Assembly: GCA_963732005.1 (NCBI GenBank)
Contig: CAVSXT010000004.1
Location: 682,001 to 746,000 of the forward strand
Source: JASLEW01 sp963732005
GTDB lineage: Bacteria; Acidobacteriota; Thermoanaerobaculia; Multivoradales; UBA5704
Length of the DNA stretch: 64,000 bases
Direction: 5' to 3'
How positions within the stretch are numbered: the first letter of the stretch is position 1; the number at the start of each line of letters is the position of its first letter. Position numbers and translations under genes: made by a program. This document shows positions 43,902-53,041 of this stretch, one piece after another. Under the pieces are notes generated by a model. That model saw only the letters and a program-made list of their open reading frames with translations. It was not told the origin of the DNA and did not search any database.

Positions 43902-44880
43902 AGCGGCAAAGCCCGCCGGCCGGGATCCGGAGGCCGCCGCCAGCCCCTCGCCGGAGCGTCCGCGCCTGGTGCTGATCACCGGCCTGTCGGGCTCGGGCAA
44001 GAGCGTCGTCGCCAAGAGCTTCGAGGACCTCGGCTACTACACGGTCGACAACCTGCCGCTGCCGCTGCTGCGGGAGTTCCTGCAACGGCCGGGGGAGCTG
44101 GTGTTCGGCCACGAGCGGATCGCGGTGGTCGCCGATCTGCGGGCGCCTGGATTCGCCGAGGAGTTTCCCGATTTGATCGCCGAGATCGACCGCATGGACC
44201 GGGGCCAGGCGAGCAATGGGAACCAGCCGGACCAGACCGGCCAGCCGGGCCGGTGCCACCACCAGCCGCGGCCGACGGTGCTGTTCCTCGAAGCGAGCGA
44301 CGAGGTGCTGGTGCGGCGGTTCTCGGAGACGCGCCGCCCGCATCCGCTGGCCCCGGATCAGCCGGCCATCGCCGGCATCCGGCGCGAGCGCGAGCTGCTG
44401 GCCGGCCTGCGGCCGCGGGCAGATCTCGTCTTCGACACCAGCCAGTGGTCGATCCACGAGACGCGCACCCAGGTCTACCGGGCCTTTGCCGCCGCCGGCG
44501 AGGAGCCCGAGATGGTGGTCTCGTTGGAGAGCTTCGGCTTCAAGCATGGCATTCCCTACGGCACCGACCTGCTCTTCGACGTCCGCTTCCTGGCCAACCC
44601 GTATTTCGTCGAAGGGCTGCGGGAGCAGACCGGTCAGGACGCGCCGGTGCTCGAGTATCTCGGCCGGCAGCCGGACTTCGAGGAGCTGATCAGCCGGCTC
44701 GCCGACCTCCTGGCCTTCCTGTTGCCCCGCTACCAGCGTGAGAATCGCAGCTATCTCTCGGTGGCGGTGGGCTGCACCGGCGGGAGGCATCGCTCGGTGG
44801 CGGTCTGCGAGCTGCTCAAGCTGCGGCTCGACGCCTGCGGCTGGCAGGCAAGGCTGAGCCATCGCGATATTGCACGTTAG
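43870..44880 (+). CDS. rapZ: RapZ/YvcJ-family nucleotide-binding protein
   Basis: 336 residues from TTG at 43870. Walker A is LVLITGLSGSGKSVVAKSFEDLGYYTVDNLP, Walker B-like VLFLEASDEVLVRRFSETRRPHPLA, and the C-terminal domain has SFGFKHGIPYGTDLLFDVRFLANPYFVEGLR and SVAVGCTGGRHRSVAVCELL. In enterobacteria RapZ is an adaptor for small-RNA decay in amino-sugar control; in other groups the role is unclear. A low-complexity insert (QASNGNQPDQTGQPGRCHHQ) at about residues 113-132 is unusual for the family. The start overlaps hprK. Confidence 0.93.
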   Translation: MSATGNFPPAEAAKPAGRDPEAAASPSPERPRLVLITGLSGSGKSVVAKSFEDLGYYTVDNLPLPLLREFLQRPGELVFGHERIAVVADLRAPGFAEEFPDLIAEIDRMDRGQASNGNQPDQTGQPGRCHHQPRPTVLFLEASDEVLVRRFSETRRPHPLAPDQPAIAGIRRERELLAGLRPRADLVFDTSQWSIHETRTQVYRAFAAAGEEPEMVVSLESFGFKHGIPYGTDLLFDVRFLANPYFVEGLREQTGQDAPVLEYLGRQPDFEELISRLADLLAFLLPRYQRENRSYLSVAVGCTGGRHRSVAVCELLKLRLDACGWQARLSHRDIAR

Positions 44881-44920
44881 GGGGATAAGGGCAGACTAGG
44901 GGGAAGGGGCAGGTTAGGGG
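44880..44920 (+). other. G-tract cluster, possible G-quadruplex
   Basis: Directly after the rapZ stop, five runs of three to five G occur in about 40 bases (G5, G3, G5, G4, G4 with loops of 2-7). The sense strand could fold as a G-quadruplex in DNA or RNA. No hairpin terminator is seen in the 168-base gap to the EIIA gene. Confidence 0.4.
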
Positions 44921-45048
44921 CACCGTAGGTGGCAGGGCAGGGGAGGCGACCCGGGCGCGACCGTCCACTTCTGGGTACGTTCGGGAATGTTCATGAGCTG
45001 GAAACTGCTTTATCGGGAGGAGGGGACCGCAAGGTCCAATGGAACTAA

Positions 45049-45498
45049 ATGATTGGTGCCTTGATTCTTACTCATGGAGGGGCGGCTCGTGAGCTGCTGG
45101 CCGCGGCGCAGAAGATCGCCGGGCCGCTGCCGGAGTTCGAAGCGCTGGGCCTGGACTGGAACGAGCCGATCGAGCAGCTCAAGGGCGACGTCAGAGCCGC
45201 CGTCGAGCGCCTCGATCACGGCCAGGGGGTCCTCATCTTGACCGACATGTTCGGCAGCACGCCGTGCAACGTCGCGAGCTCGTTCCTGGTCGAGGGCAGG
45301 GTGGAGATCCTTTCCGGGGTGAACCTGCCGATGGTGATGCGACTCGCCTGTCTGCCGCGCAACGAGGGCAACCTCAAGGAGCTGGCGCGCTGGCTCCAGG
45401 CCAAGACGCAGAAGAGCGTGTGCCTGGCCAGCGACCTCCTGGAAGGAAAGAAATGCGAAAATGTCTCCGTCCTGGCGGAGACTGCCGCGCATGATTGA
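45049..45498 (+). CDS. PTS EIIA component, mannose family
   Basis: 149 residues. IGALILTHGGAARELLAAAQKI carries the phospho-His of EIIA-Man (THGG), and LTDMFGSTPCNVASSF plus VLSGVNLPMVMRLACL-like segments (here ILSGVNLPMVMRLACLP) fit the family. No EIIB/C/D permease genes are near, so it probably has a regulatory rather than transport role. It overlaps the HPr gene by eight bases. Confidence 0.92.
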   Translation: MIGALILTHGGAARELLAAAQKIAGPLPEFEALGLDWNEPIEQLKGDVRAAVERLDHGQGVLILTDMFGSTPCNVASSFLVEGRVEILSGVNLPMVMRLACLPRNEGNLKELARWLQAKTQKSVCLASDLLEGKKCENVSVLAETAAHD

Positions 45499-45760
45499 GC
45501 GCGAGGCGGAGATCGTCAACCGGCTCGGCCTGCACGCGCGCGCCGCTGCCAAGCTGGTGAACACGGCGGGCCGGTTCCAGAGCCAGGTGACGATGACCAA
45601 GGATGGCGAGGAGGTGGATGCGAAGAGCATCCTGGGTGTGCTGCTGCTGGCCGCGAGCCAGGGCACGCACCTGACCATCCGCTGCGAGGGTGCGGACGAG
45701 GCCGACTGCATGCAGGCGGTCTCGGGCCTGATCGCCAACCGCTTCGAAGAGGAGAGCTGA
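45491..45760 (+). CDS. Phosphocarrier protein HPr
   Basis: 89 residues from ATG at 45491. The active site is NRLGLHARAAAKLVNTAG (His15 equivalent) and the regulatory serine lies in DAKSILGVLLLAASQGT, the HprK target. It shuttles phosphate from EI to EIIA proteins. Start and stop overlap the neighbouring genes (ATGATTGA and TGATG), so translation of EIIA, HPr and EI is coupled. Confidence 0.95.
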   Translation: MIEREAEIVNRLGLHARAAAKLVNTAGRFQSQVTMTKDGEEVDAKSILGVLLLAASQGTHLTIRCEGADEADCMQAVSGLIANRFEEES

Positions 45761-47550
45761 TGGACGAGCTGGCGGAGTCTCAGTCTCCCGAGAGGCCGGA
45801 GATGCAGGTCCTCCGAGGCATGGGGGTTTCCGCCGGCGTGGCCATCGGCCGCGCGGTGGTCGTCGAGACTCGGATGCAGGACGTTTACCGCCAGTCGCTG
45901 CCGGAGGATCAGGTGACCGCCGAGCTGGCGCGCCTCAGGGAGGCGGTGGAGCATGCCCGCAGACAGCTCGAGGCCACCCGCGCCGAGGTGGGGGACGAGC
46001 TCGGCGGCGATCTCGCCGGCATCTTCGACGCTCACCTGCTGCTGCTCTCCGACGCCAAGTTCGTGGGCCCGGTGGAAGAGCGCATCCGCACCCAGAGAGT
46101 CAACGCCGAGTGGGCGGTGCACAAGACGGCCGAGGAGCTGGATCAGCGCTTCGCCCAGATGGACAACGCCTATCTCCGGGAGCGGGGCGCCGACCTGACC
46201 GACGTCGCGAGGCATCTGCTGCGCTCCCTGCAGGGCACCTCCCAGCGCGAGACCGCCGACCTGGCGGCGGACACGGTCATCGTCGCCGACGACCTGACGC
46301 CCTCCGACGCCATCCGGCTGGGCCGCCGGCACGTGGTCGGCTTCGCCATCGAGTCGGGAGGACGCACCTCGCACACCACGATCATCGCCCGCTCGCTCAA
46401 CCTGCCGGCGGTGGCGGGGCTGACCGGCCTGACCAAGCTCCTGGCCGACGACGTGCCGCTGATCATCGACGGGGAGGAGGGCACGGTGACCCTGTACCCC
46501 ACCTCCGAGACGGTGGCTCGCTACCGCCTGCGGCGCTTCGATCTGCAGTGCCGCGACCGCGACCTGATGATGACGCGGGAGCTGCCGGCGGTGACCCTCG
46601 ACGGCGTGGCGGTGTCGCTGATGGCCAACATCGACCTGCCGGAAGAGGTGGAGGAGGCCAGCTGCTTCGGCGCCACGGGTATCGGGCTCTACCGCAGCGA
46701 GTTCCTGTACATCGAGAAGAGCCCGCAGCTGCCGACCGAGGACGAGCACGTGGCGATCTATCGCCGGCTCATCGAGGCGGCGGCGCCGCATCCGGCGGTG
46801 ATCCGCACCTACGACCTGGGCGGCCGCAAGCTGGCGCGCGAGGTGATGGAGACGCACGAGGAGAACCCGGTCCTCGGCCTGCGCGGCATCCGGCTGACGC
46901 TGGCTCGGCCGGACATCTTCCGCATCCAGATCCGGGCCCTGCTGCGCGCCGGCCAGTTCGGGGACCTCTGGGTCATGCTGCCGCTGGTGAGCACCCTCGA
47001 CGAGCTGCGCAGCTTTCGCGCCTTCGCCGACGAGATGGCGCGAGAGCTCGAGCGGGAGGGTGTGGCGTTCCGGCGCGAGCTGCGGCTCGGGGTGATGATC
47101 GAGGTGCCGGCGGCGGCGGTGATGGCCGACCTGCTGGCGCGCGAGGCGGCCTTCTTCTCGATCGGCACCAACGACCTAATCCAGTACTCGCTGGCGGTGG
47201 ATCGCAACAACGAGCACGTGGCGAGCCTCTACCAGCCGCTGCATCCGGCGATCCTGCGCATGCTGCGCCACGTGATCGACAGCGCGCGTGCCGCCGGCAT
47301 CGACGTCGGGTTGTGCGGCGAGATGGGCGGCGACACCCGCCACGCCCTGCTGCTGATCGGCATGGGACTGCGGCGCCTGTCGATGAGCCCGCGGCGTATC
47401 CCGGAGATCAAGACCTGGCTGCGGCGGATGACGGCGGCCGAGCTGGCCGAGCTGGCCGGGCGCTGCATGAGCTTCAGCACCGCCGGCGAGGTGCAGCAGC
47501 ACGTCGAGAGCTTCTTCGCGGCGGCGATGGCGCCGTCGAACGCGATTTAG
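45760..47550 (+). CDS. ptsI: Phosphoenolpyruvate-protein phosphotransferase (enzyme I)
   Basis: 596 residues. The phospho-His domain has SGGRTSHTTIIARSLNLPAVAG, and the PEP-binding barrel has LYRSEFLYIEKSPQLPTEDEH, LRGIRLTLARPDIFRIQIRALLRA, IMIEVPAAAV-type GVMIEVPAAAVMADLL, FFSIGTNDLIQYSLAVDRNNEHVA and VGLCGEMGGD with the catalytic Cys. It starts the phosphate chain. With EIIA-Man, HPr, PtsN and HprK it makes a complete regulatory set without a sugar permease. Confidence 0.96.
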   Translation: MDELAESQSPERPEMQVLRGMGVSAGVAIGRAVVVETRMQDVYRQSLPEDQVTAELARLREAVEHARRQLEATRAEVGDELGGDLAGIFDAHLLLLSDAKFVGPVEERIRTQRVNAEWAVHKTAEELDQRFAQMDNAYLRERGADLTDVARHLLRSLQGTSQRETADLAADTVIVADDLTPSDAIRLGRRHVVGFAIESGGRTSHTTIIARSLNLPAVAGLTGLTKLLADDVPLIIDGEEGTVTLYPTSETVARYRLRRFDLQCRDRDLMMTRELPAVTLDGVAVSLMANIDLPEEVEEASCFGATGIGLYRSEFLYIEKSPQLPTEDEHVAIYRRLIEAAAPHPAVIRTYDLGGRKLAREVMETHEENPVLGLRGIRLTLARPDIFRIQIRALLRAGQFGDLWVMLPLVSTLDELRSFRAFADEMARELEREGVAFRRELRLGVMIEVPAAAVMADLLAREAAFFSIGTNDLIQYSLAVDRNNEHVASLYQPLHPAILRMLRHVIDSARAAGIDVGLCGEMGGDTRHALLLIGMGLRRLSMSPRRIPEIKTWLRRMTAAELAELAGRCMSFSTAGEVQQHVESFFAAAMAPSNAI

Positions 47551-47669
47551 ATCTATAGACTATTCGGTCGGCCAGGAGACCCAGCCACGGGCGGGATGTC
47601 CTGCTGGACATCACCGACGGGAGAAGCGATGGTGCCTCGAGGCGCCGTTTAGGTTATCCTGATCTGGCG

Positions 47670-48761
47670 ATGAGACATGGCTTTCGGGGTAGCGTCGCGC
47701 CGGTGGCGGCCGGCTTGGCTCTTGCGGTGGCCGCTGGCGCCGCGACCGCTTGCTCCCAGGCGCCCTCGCCGGTCACCCGTCGGGCCCCCGCCAGCCAGGA
47801 GGCGGCGCCGGCAAATGGGTCGGCGCCCCACGGTGCGGCCGCCACGGCAGTGCCGCATAGCAGCGAAGCCGAGCCCAAGTCCGCCTCCCCGACATCATCT
47901 CCCGCCGTTCCCGCCGTGCCTGCGGTACCCGCGGCAGGGACAGCCCAGGCCGCGCCGTCCGGAGCAAGCTCCGCCGCGCCGGCGACGAGCCCCAAGGTCG
48001 TACCCCTGACGCCCCTGCCCGTCCCGCCCCTCCAGACCGCCGCCGGCGCTCCGGCAGCGGGCGCCGGCGGCACGGCACCTGGCCCGATCCCCGCGGCGGT
48101 GGCAGGTTCGTCGGCCAACAGTGCCGCGAATCCGGCGGCCGCCAACCCATCGGTGATCGTGGTCGATACGCCCGACTACGATCCCGACACTCAGCTCACG
48201 CTGGCGCAAGCGGCCAAGGCGGAACGCGAGCGTAAGTCGGAGTCGACGCCGACACGCATCGTCATCAATAACAAGACCCTGCACCGGTATGCCAAGGGCG
48301 GCCAGCTCACCGTCGCCGCGCCCAAGAAAGAGGGGGCGCCCGCGGCCCCGGCCGGCGCTGCCGCAGCGGCCACGGCCGCAAACGCCGAGCATGGCGAGGC
48401 CTACTGGCGCGGCCGGGCGCTCGAGATCCGCCAGCGCTGGCGCAAGGCGGCCGACCGCATCAAGGAGCTCGAGCAGGACGTCTCGGAGTGGCGGCGGCGC
48501 TTCTACGCGCAGGACGATCCCTACGTACGGGACGGTCAGATCAAGCCGGCATGGGATCGGGCCCTCGACGAGCTGCGGGAGAGCCGCAAGGCGGTCCAGG
48601 ATGCCAAGAAGCAGCTGGTGGACTTCCTCGAGGAAGGGCGGGTTGCCGGCGCGTTGCCGGGCTGGCTGCGCGAGGGCATCGACCAGGAGCCGAAGGAAGA
48701 GAAGCCGGTGGACCCCACCCAGCCGATCGAGGCCCCAATCTACAAAGACAGCGGCCAATGA
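47670..48761 (+). CDS. Lipoprotein with coiled-coil C terminus
   Basis: 363 residues. The N terminus RHGFRGSVAPVAAGLALAVAAGAATAC ends in a lipobox-like ATAC, so residue 28 Cys may be lipidated. About 120 residues of Ala/Pro/Ser-rich sequence follow, then VIVVDTPDYDPDTQLTLAQAAKAERER and a helical region (YWRGRALEIRQRWRKAADRIKELEQDVSEWRRRFYA, DELRESRKAVQDAKKQLVDFLEEGR) that could form a coiled coil. Function unknown. It overlaps miaB by four bases. Confidence 0.7.
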   Translation: MRHGFRGSVAPVAAGLALAVAAGAATACSQAPSPVTRRAPASQEAAPANGSAPHGAAATAVPHSSEAEPKSASPTSSPAVPAVPAVPAAGTAQAAPSGASSAAPATSPKVVPLTPLPVPPLQTAAGAPAAGAGGTAPGPIPAAVAGSSANSAANPAAANPSVIVVDTPDYDPDTQLTLAQAAKAERERKSESTPTRIVINNKTLHRYAKGGQLTVAAPKKEGAPAAPAGAAAAATAANAEHGEAYWRGRALEIRQRWRKAADRIKELEQDVSEWRRRFYAQDDPYVRDGQIKPAWDRALDELRESRKAVQDAKKQLVDFLEEGRVAGALPGWLREGIDQEPKEEKPVDPTQPIEAPIYKDSGQ

Positions 48762-50110
48762 GCGGCGGCGGTGCGCGCGCGCGTCGCGCCTTCATCGAGA
48801 CCTGGGGCTGCCAGATGAACGAGCTGGACAGCCAGCGGATGGCCGGCCTGCTGATGCAGCAGGGCGTGCTGCCCACCCGCGATCCGGCGGACGCCGACGT
48901 CATCCTGCTCAATTCATGCAGCGTTCGCGATAAGGCAGAACAAAAGGTCTACTCACGGCTGGGCGAGTACCGCCTGCTCAAGAAGGATCGGCACCAGCTG
49001 CTCATCGGGCTGTGCGGCTGCGTCGCCCAGCAGGAAGGCGAGCGGGCGCTGGCGCGGGTTCCCGACCTCGACTTCGTGCTTGGGCCGGCGCGAGTCGGCG
49101 AGCTGCAGGAGGTGGTGGCGGCGGCGCGGGCCGGCCATCGGGAGGCGCGTACCGGCTTTCCCGAGCACCGCCCCTACGACATCGACGCGGTGGCCAGGCA
49201 TGGCGAGCACAAGGGCATGGTGACGATCGTCGAGGGCTGCAACAAGCGCTGTACCTTCTGCATCGTGCCGCAGACGCGGGGGCCGGAGCGCAGCCGGCCG
49301 CTGGCGGAGATCGTCTCGGAGGTCGAGCACCTCCTCGCGTACGGGTTCGTGGAGATCGAGCTCCTCGGGCAGACGGTCAACCACTGGCGCGAGCCGGCGA
49401 CGCCTGGCCGCGACGCGCCGCCAGCCCTCGACTTCTCCCATTTGCTCGAGCGCGTGGCCGGATTGACAGGCTTGCGCCGGCTGCGATTCGTGACCTCCTA
49501 TCCTCGCGACTTCACGCCGCGGATGGTGGAGCAGGTCGGTAAGCACCCGAACATCTGCCCATATCTGCATCTCCCCGTGCAATCGGGCTCGGACCGAGTG
49601 CTGCGGCGGATGGGGAGGGGCTACACGCGGGCCGAGTACCTGGACCTGGTAGCGCAGCTGCGGCAGGCCCGGCCGGGCCTGGCCATATCCACCGACCTGA
49701 TCGTCGGGTTCCCGGGCGAGACCGAAGCGGACCTCCAGGCCACCCTCGAGCTGGTGAGCGAGGTGCGCTTCACCACGGTCTACGCATTCCTGTACTCGCC
49801 GCGTCCCGGTACGGCGGCGCCCCGGCTCGATGGCGAGGTGGACCGCGAGGTCGCCGCCGAGCGCTTGCAGCGCCTGTTCGCGCTGCAAGACGGCATCGGG
49901 CGCGAGCTCAACCGCGAGATGATCGGCCAGCGGCACGAGGTGCTGGTCACCGGCTGGGGCAAGCAGCCCGGGACTCAGACCGGCAGGACCGCCTGCCATC
50001 GCATCGTCCACTTCCCGGCCGACCCGGACCCCGTGGCGCTGGGCCAGCTCACCAGCGTGCGCATCGAATCCGCCCTGGCCCACAGCCTCCTCGCCCAGCG
50101 CGTCGCCTGA
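48758..50110 (+). CDS. miaB: tRNA-2-methylthio-N6-isopentenyladenosine synthase MiaB
   Basis: 450 residues. The N-terminal UPF0004 domain (FIETWGCQMNELDSQRMAGLL, ILLNSCSVRDKAEQKVYSRLGEY, IGLCGCVAQQEGE) supplies three Cys for the auxiliary cluster. The radical-SAM core has VEGCNKRCTFCIVPQTRGPERSRP. The C-terminal TRAM region (IGQRHEVLVTGWGKQPGTQ, GRTACHRIVHF) completes it. It thiomethylates A37 of tRNAs reading UNN codons. An ATG overlapping the lipoprotein stop defines the start. Confidence 0.95.
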   Translation: MSGGGARARRAFIETWGCQMNELDSQRMAGLLMQQGVLPTRDPADADVILLNSCSVRDKAEQKVYSRLGEYRLLKKDRHQLLIGLCGCVAQQEGERALARVPDLDFVLGPARVGELQEVVAAARAGHREARTGFPEHRPYDIDAVARHGEHKGMVTIVEGCNKRCTFCIVPQTRGPERSRPLAEIVSEVEHLLAYGFVEIELLGQTVNHWREPATPGRDAPPALDFSHLLERVAGLTGLRRLRFVTSYPRDFTPRMVEQVGKHPNICPYLHLPVQSGSDRVLRRMGRGYTRAEYLDLVAQLRQARPGLAISTDLIVGFPGETEADLQATLELVSEVRFTTVYAFLYSPRPGTAAPRLDGEVDREVAAERLQRLFALQDGIGRELNREMIGQRHEVLVTGWGKQPGTQTGRTACHRIVHFPADPDPVALGQLTSVRIESALAHSLLAQRVA

Positions 50111-50196
50111 GGGCGTCGCCTCGACGAGCGCCCACTCATGCGGGCAGTCGTCTCACATCGCCTTCCGAACCGTGTGCGCGATGGCGCAGGTTTGTC

Positions 50197-50225
50197 TTGA
50201 CCTGTCGCCGGGGCAGTCCCACAAT
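50197..50225 (+). promoter_or_regulatory. Promoter immediately before the nuclease-family gene
   Basis: TTGACC, a 17-base spacer and CACAAT. The ATG lies only six bases after the -10 element, so the transcript probably begins at or beside the start codon. Confidence 0.6.
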
Positions 50226-50231
50226 AGCTCC

Positions 50232-50732
50232 ATGACTGACTCCTCGGCCGAGCTTCGCGTCGAGATCAAGGGCCTGATGCTGGACCCTTCGTCCAACGTA
50301 CCCATCGTCATCCTCAGAGACGTCGAGAACCAGCTCTTCCTGCCCATCTGGATTGGCATCTCCGAGGCACAGGCCATCGCCTCTCGCATCGAAGGCATCG
50401 AGCCGCCGCGCCCCATGACCCATGACCTCCTCCGCGCTCTGGTCGATCAGCTGGGTGGGAAGGTGATCAAGGTGGTCATCTCCGACCTCAAGGAGAACAC
50501 TTTTTTCGCCGCGCTCCATCTCGATCAGGCGGGCAAGGCGCTCGTGGTCGACGCGCGTCCCAGCGACGCCATCGCGCTCGCCCTGCGCACGGAGGCGCCG
50601 ATCTTCGTGCTGCAAGCGGTGCTCGATCAGGCACAGGCTGTGGATCTGGCCACCAAGGCGACCGACCAGGAGAAACTAAAGAAATGGCTCGAGGAGATCA
50701 GCCCTGAAGAGCTCGGCAAGTACACGATGTAG
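50232..50732 (+). CDS. Bifunctional nuclease family (DUF151) protein
   Basis: 166 residues from ATG at 50232. Family hallmarks: VEIKGLMLDPSSNVPIVILRDVENQLFLPIWIGISEAQAIASRIEG, PRPMTHDLLRALVDQLGGKVIKVVISDLKENTFFAALHL, VDARPSDAIALALRTEAPIFV. Plant and bacterial members have reported RNase/DNase activity, but the bacterial role is poorly defined. A longer frame upstream contains the promoter and is not expected to be translated. Confidence 0.9.
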   Translation: MTDSSAELRVEIKGLMLDPSSNVPIVILRDVENQLFLPIWIGISEAQAIASRIEGIEPPRPMTHDLLRALVDQLGGKVIKVVISDLKENTFFAALHLDQAGKALVVDARPSDAIALALRTEAPIFVLQAVLDQAQAVDLATKATDQEKLKKWLEEISPEELGKYTM

Positions 50733-50858
50733 TGGCTCCCGACCGGTAGAGCGACATCTGTACCGATTCGCGATTCTAACCACTAACTCACTTGTTTTTC
50801 GATAGTTACGTCGATTGTCGGCGCGCCGACATCAGGCGCCTGCGCGGTTCACGCACCC

Positions 50859-50887
50859 TTGACCCTCGTCTCGGCTATCTCTTAGAC
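50859..50887 (+). promoter_or_regulatory. Promoter of parAB
   Basis: TTGACC, a 17-base spacer and TTAGAC end 12 bases before the parA ATG, leaving an untranslated leader of only a few bases. No purine-rich ribosome-binding site is seen. Confidence 0.6.
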
Positions 50888-50899
50888 TGGAACTCCTCG

Positions 50900-51650
50900 A
50901 TGATCATCGCGATCGCCAATCAGAAGGGTGGGGTAGGCAAGACCACGACCGCGATCAACCTGGCAGCCGGTCTGGCGAGCAAGGGCATGAAGACGCTGCT
51001 CGTCGACCTCGATCCGCAGGCGAACAGCTCCATGTCCTTCCTGGACATACGTCAGCTCAAGGTCACGATATATGACGCGTTGACCATAGATGATGTCCAT
51101 ATGCCAGCCATCATCGTGCCGGCGGAAAAGATCCCGAACCTGGCCGTGGCGCCCTCGACCATCGCTCTGGCGAAGATCGAGGCGAAGCTGATCGGCGAGC
51201 TGGACAGCCACTATCGCCTCAAGGACGAGTTGCTCCAGGTGCAGGAATCTTACGATTACGTGATCATCGACACCCCGCCGACTCTCGGGATCATCACCGT
51301 CAACGCCCTGGTTGCGGCAACGCACGTCCTGATCCCGATCCAGGCCAGCTACTTCGCGCTCGAAGGCACCGATGACCTGCTCGAAACCATCGACAAGATC
51401 AAGCTCCGGGCCAATCCGCAGTTGCAGATCCTGGGCGCGCTGATCACCATGTACGACAAGCGGACGCTGCTCGCGAAGGACATCCTCGAACAAATTCAGA
51501 GCGTCTTCGGCGTCAAGGTCTTCAACACCATCATCACGAAGAGCGTGCGCCTGGAAGAGAGCCCGGCGTACCGCGAGTCGATCTTCTCTTTTGCTCCCAG
51601 GTCGACGGGCGCTTTCGAGTACTACCGGCTTTCGGAGGAGGTCCTGAGTC

Positions 51651-51658
<8 letters not shown>
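50900..51658 (+). CDS. parA: Chromosome partitioning ATPase ParA/Soj
   Basis: 252 residues. The deviant Walker A IIAIANQKGGVGKTTTAINLAAGLA, A' LLVDLDPQANSS, and Walker B VIIDTPPTLGIITVNALVAATHVLIPIQASYFALEG are all present. It moves origin-proximal ParB complexes. The start is chosen at IIAIANQKGG, the family N terminus, and follows the promoter directly. It overlaps parB by eight bases. The par locus usually lies near the replication origin, but oriC is not seen here. Confidence 0.95.
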
Positions 51659-52553
<895 letters not shown>

Positions 52554-52668
52554 CGCCCCGAGGCCGGTCAGCTTCGGCTATCCGAGGGCGAGTGCGCGAG
52601 GCTCGTCGAGGGCGAGGCTCGAACCGCCCGGGCACACCGGACGGTCCGAGGCTTTCAGGCAGGGCGAA

Positions 52669-52827
52669 TCAGCAATAGCAGCTGTACGGGCAGCCGGAGT
52701 TCGCGAATCCGTCGCAAGCGGTGAGAGTGTTCTTCGTCCCACCTCCCTCGGCCATGGTTAGTTGGCGCCCATCCATCAGTCGCAGGGTGTCGCGGTTGAG
52801 CTTGAGCGCCTTGGTGATCTTCTTCAT
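52669..52827 (-). CDS. Lanthipeptide-like RiPP precursor peptide
   Basis: 52 residues, ATG at 52827 preceded by AAAAGGAG seven bases upstream. The leader (KKITKALKLNRDTLRLMDG, then RQLTMAEGGG) resembles leaders of class I lanthipeptide precursors (lysine-rich start, K-L-N-x-x-T-L and a Gly-Gly-type end). The core after residue 30 has TKNTLTACDGFANSGCPYSC followed by YC, with four Cys and several Thr/Ser that could form thioether rings. No dehydratase, cyclase, protease or exporter is in the window, so a modifying enzyme would have to act in trans. A longer upstream frame exists but lacks the good ribosome-binding site. The function of any product is unknown. Confidence 0.75.
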   Translation of the reverse strand: MKKITKALKLNRDTLRLMDGRQLTMAEGGGTKNTLTACDGFANSGCPYSCYC

Positions 52828-52993
52828 CGAATCTCCTTTTGGGTGAGCGCGGTCGCGCTCGGCTGACTGGGAGGATTCCCACAAGGGAGAGTGCCGGCAA
52901 TGGCCAAATCGAACCGGCCTGCAAGACACCATCGGAGTGGGCATTCCACGAGGGCAGCGAACGGGATTTTTCTGTACCGTGCGATTTAAAATA

Positions 52994-53009
52994 TCAAGCC
53001 GTAGCTTGA
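52994..53009. promoter_or_regulatory. Palindromic operator candidate between the peptide gene and the HxlR regulator
   Basis: TCAAGC-CGTA-GCTTGA is a perfect inverted repeat within an A+T-rich stretch 32 bases before the regulator start and about 165 bases before the peptide start. It could bind the regulator. Confidence 0.5.
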
Positions 53010-53041
53010 CTTTTTATCTCCCCGGAAGGTAGGGTGCCGCC

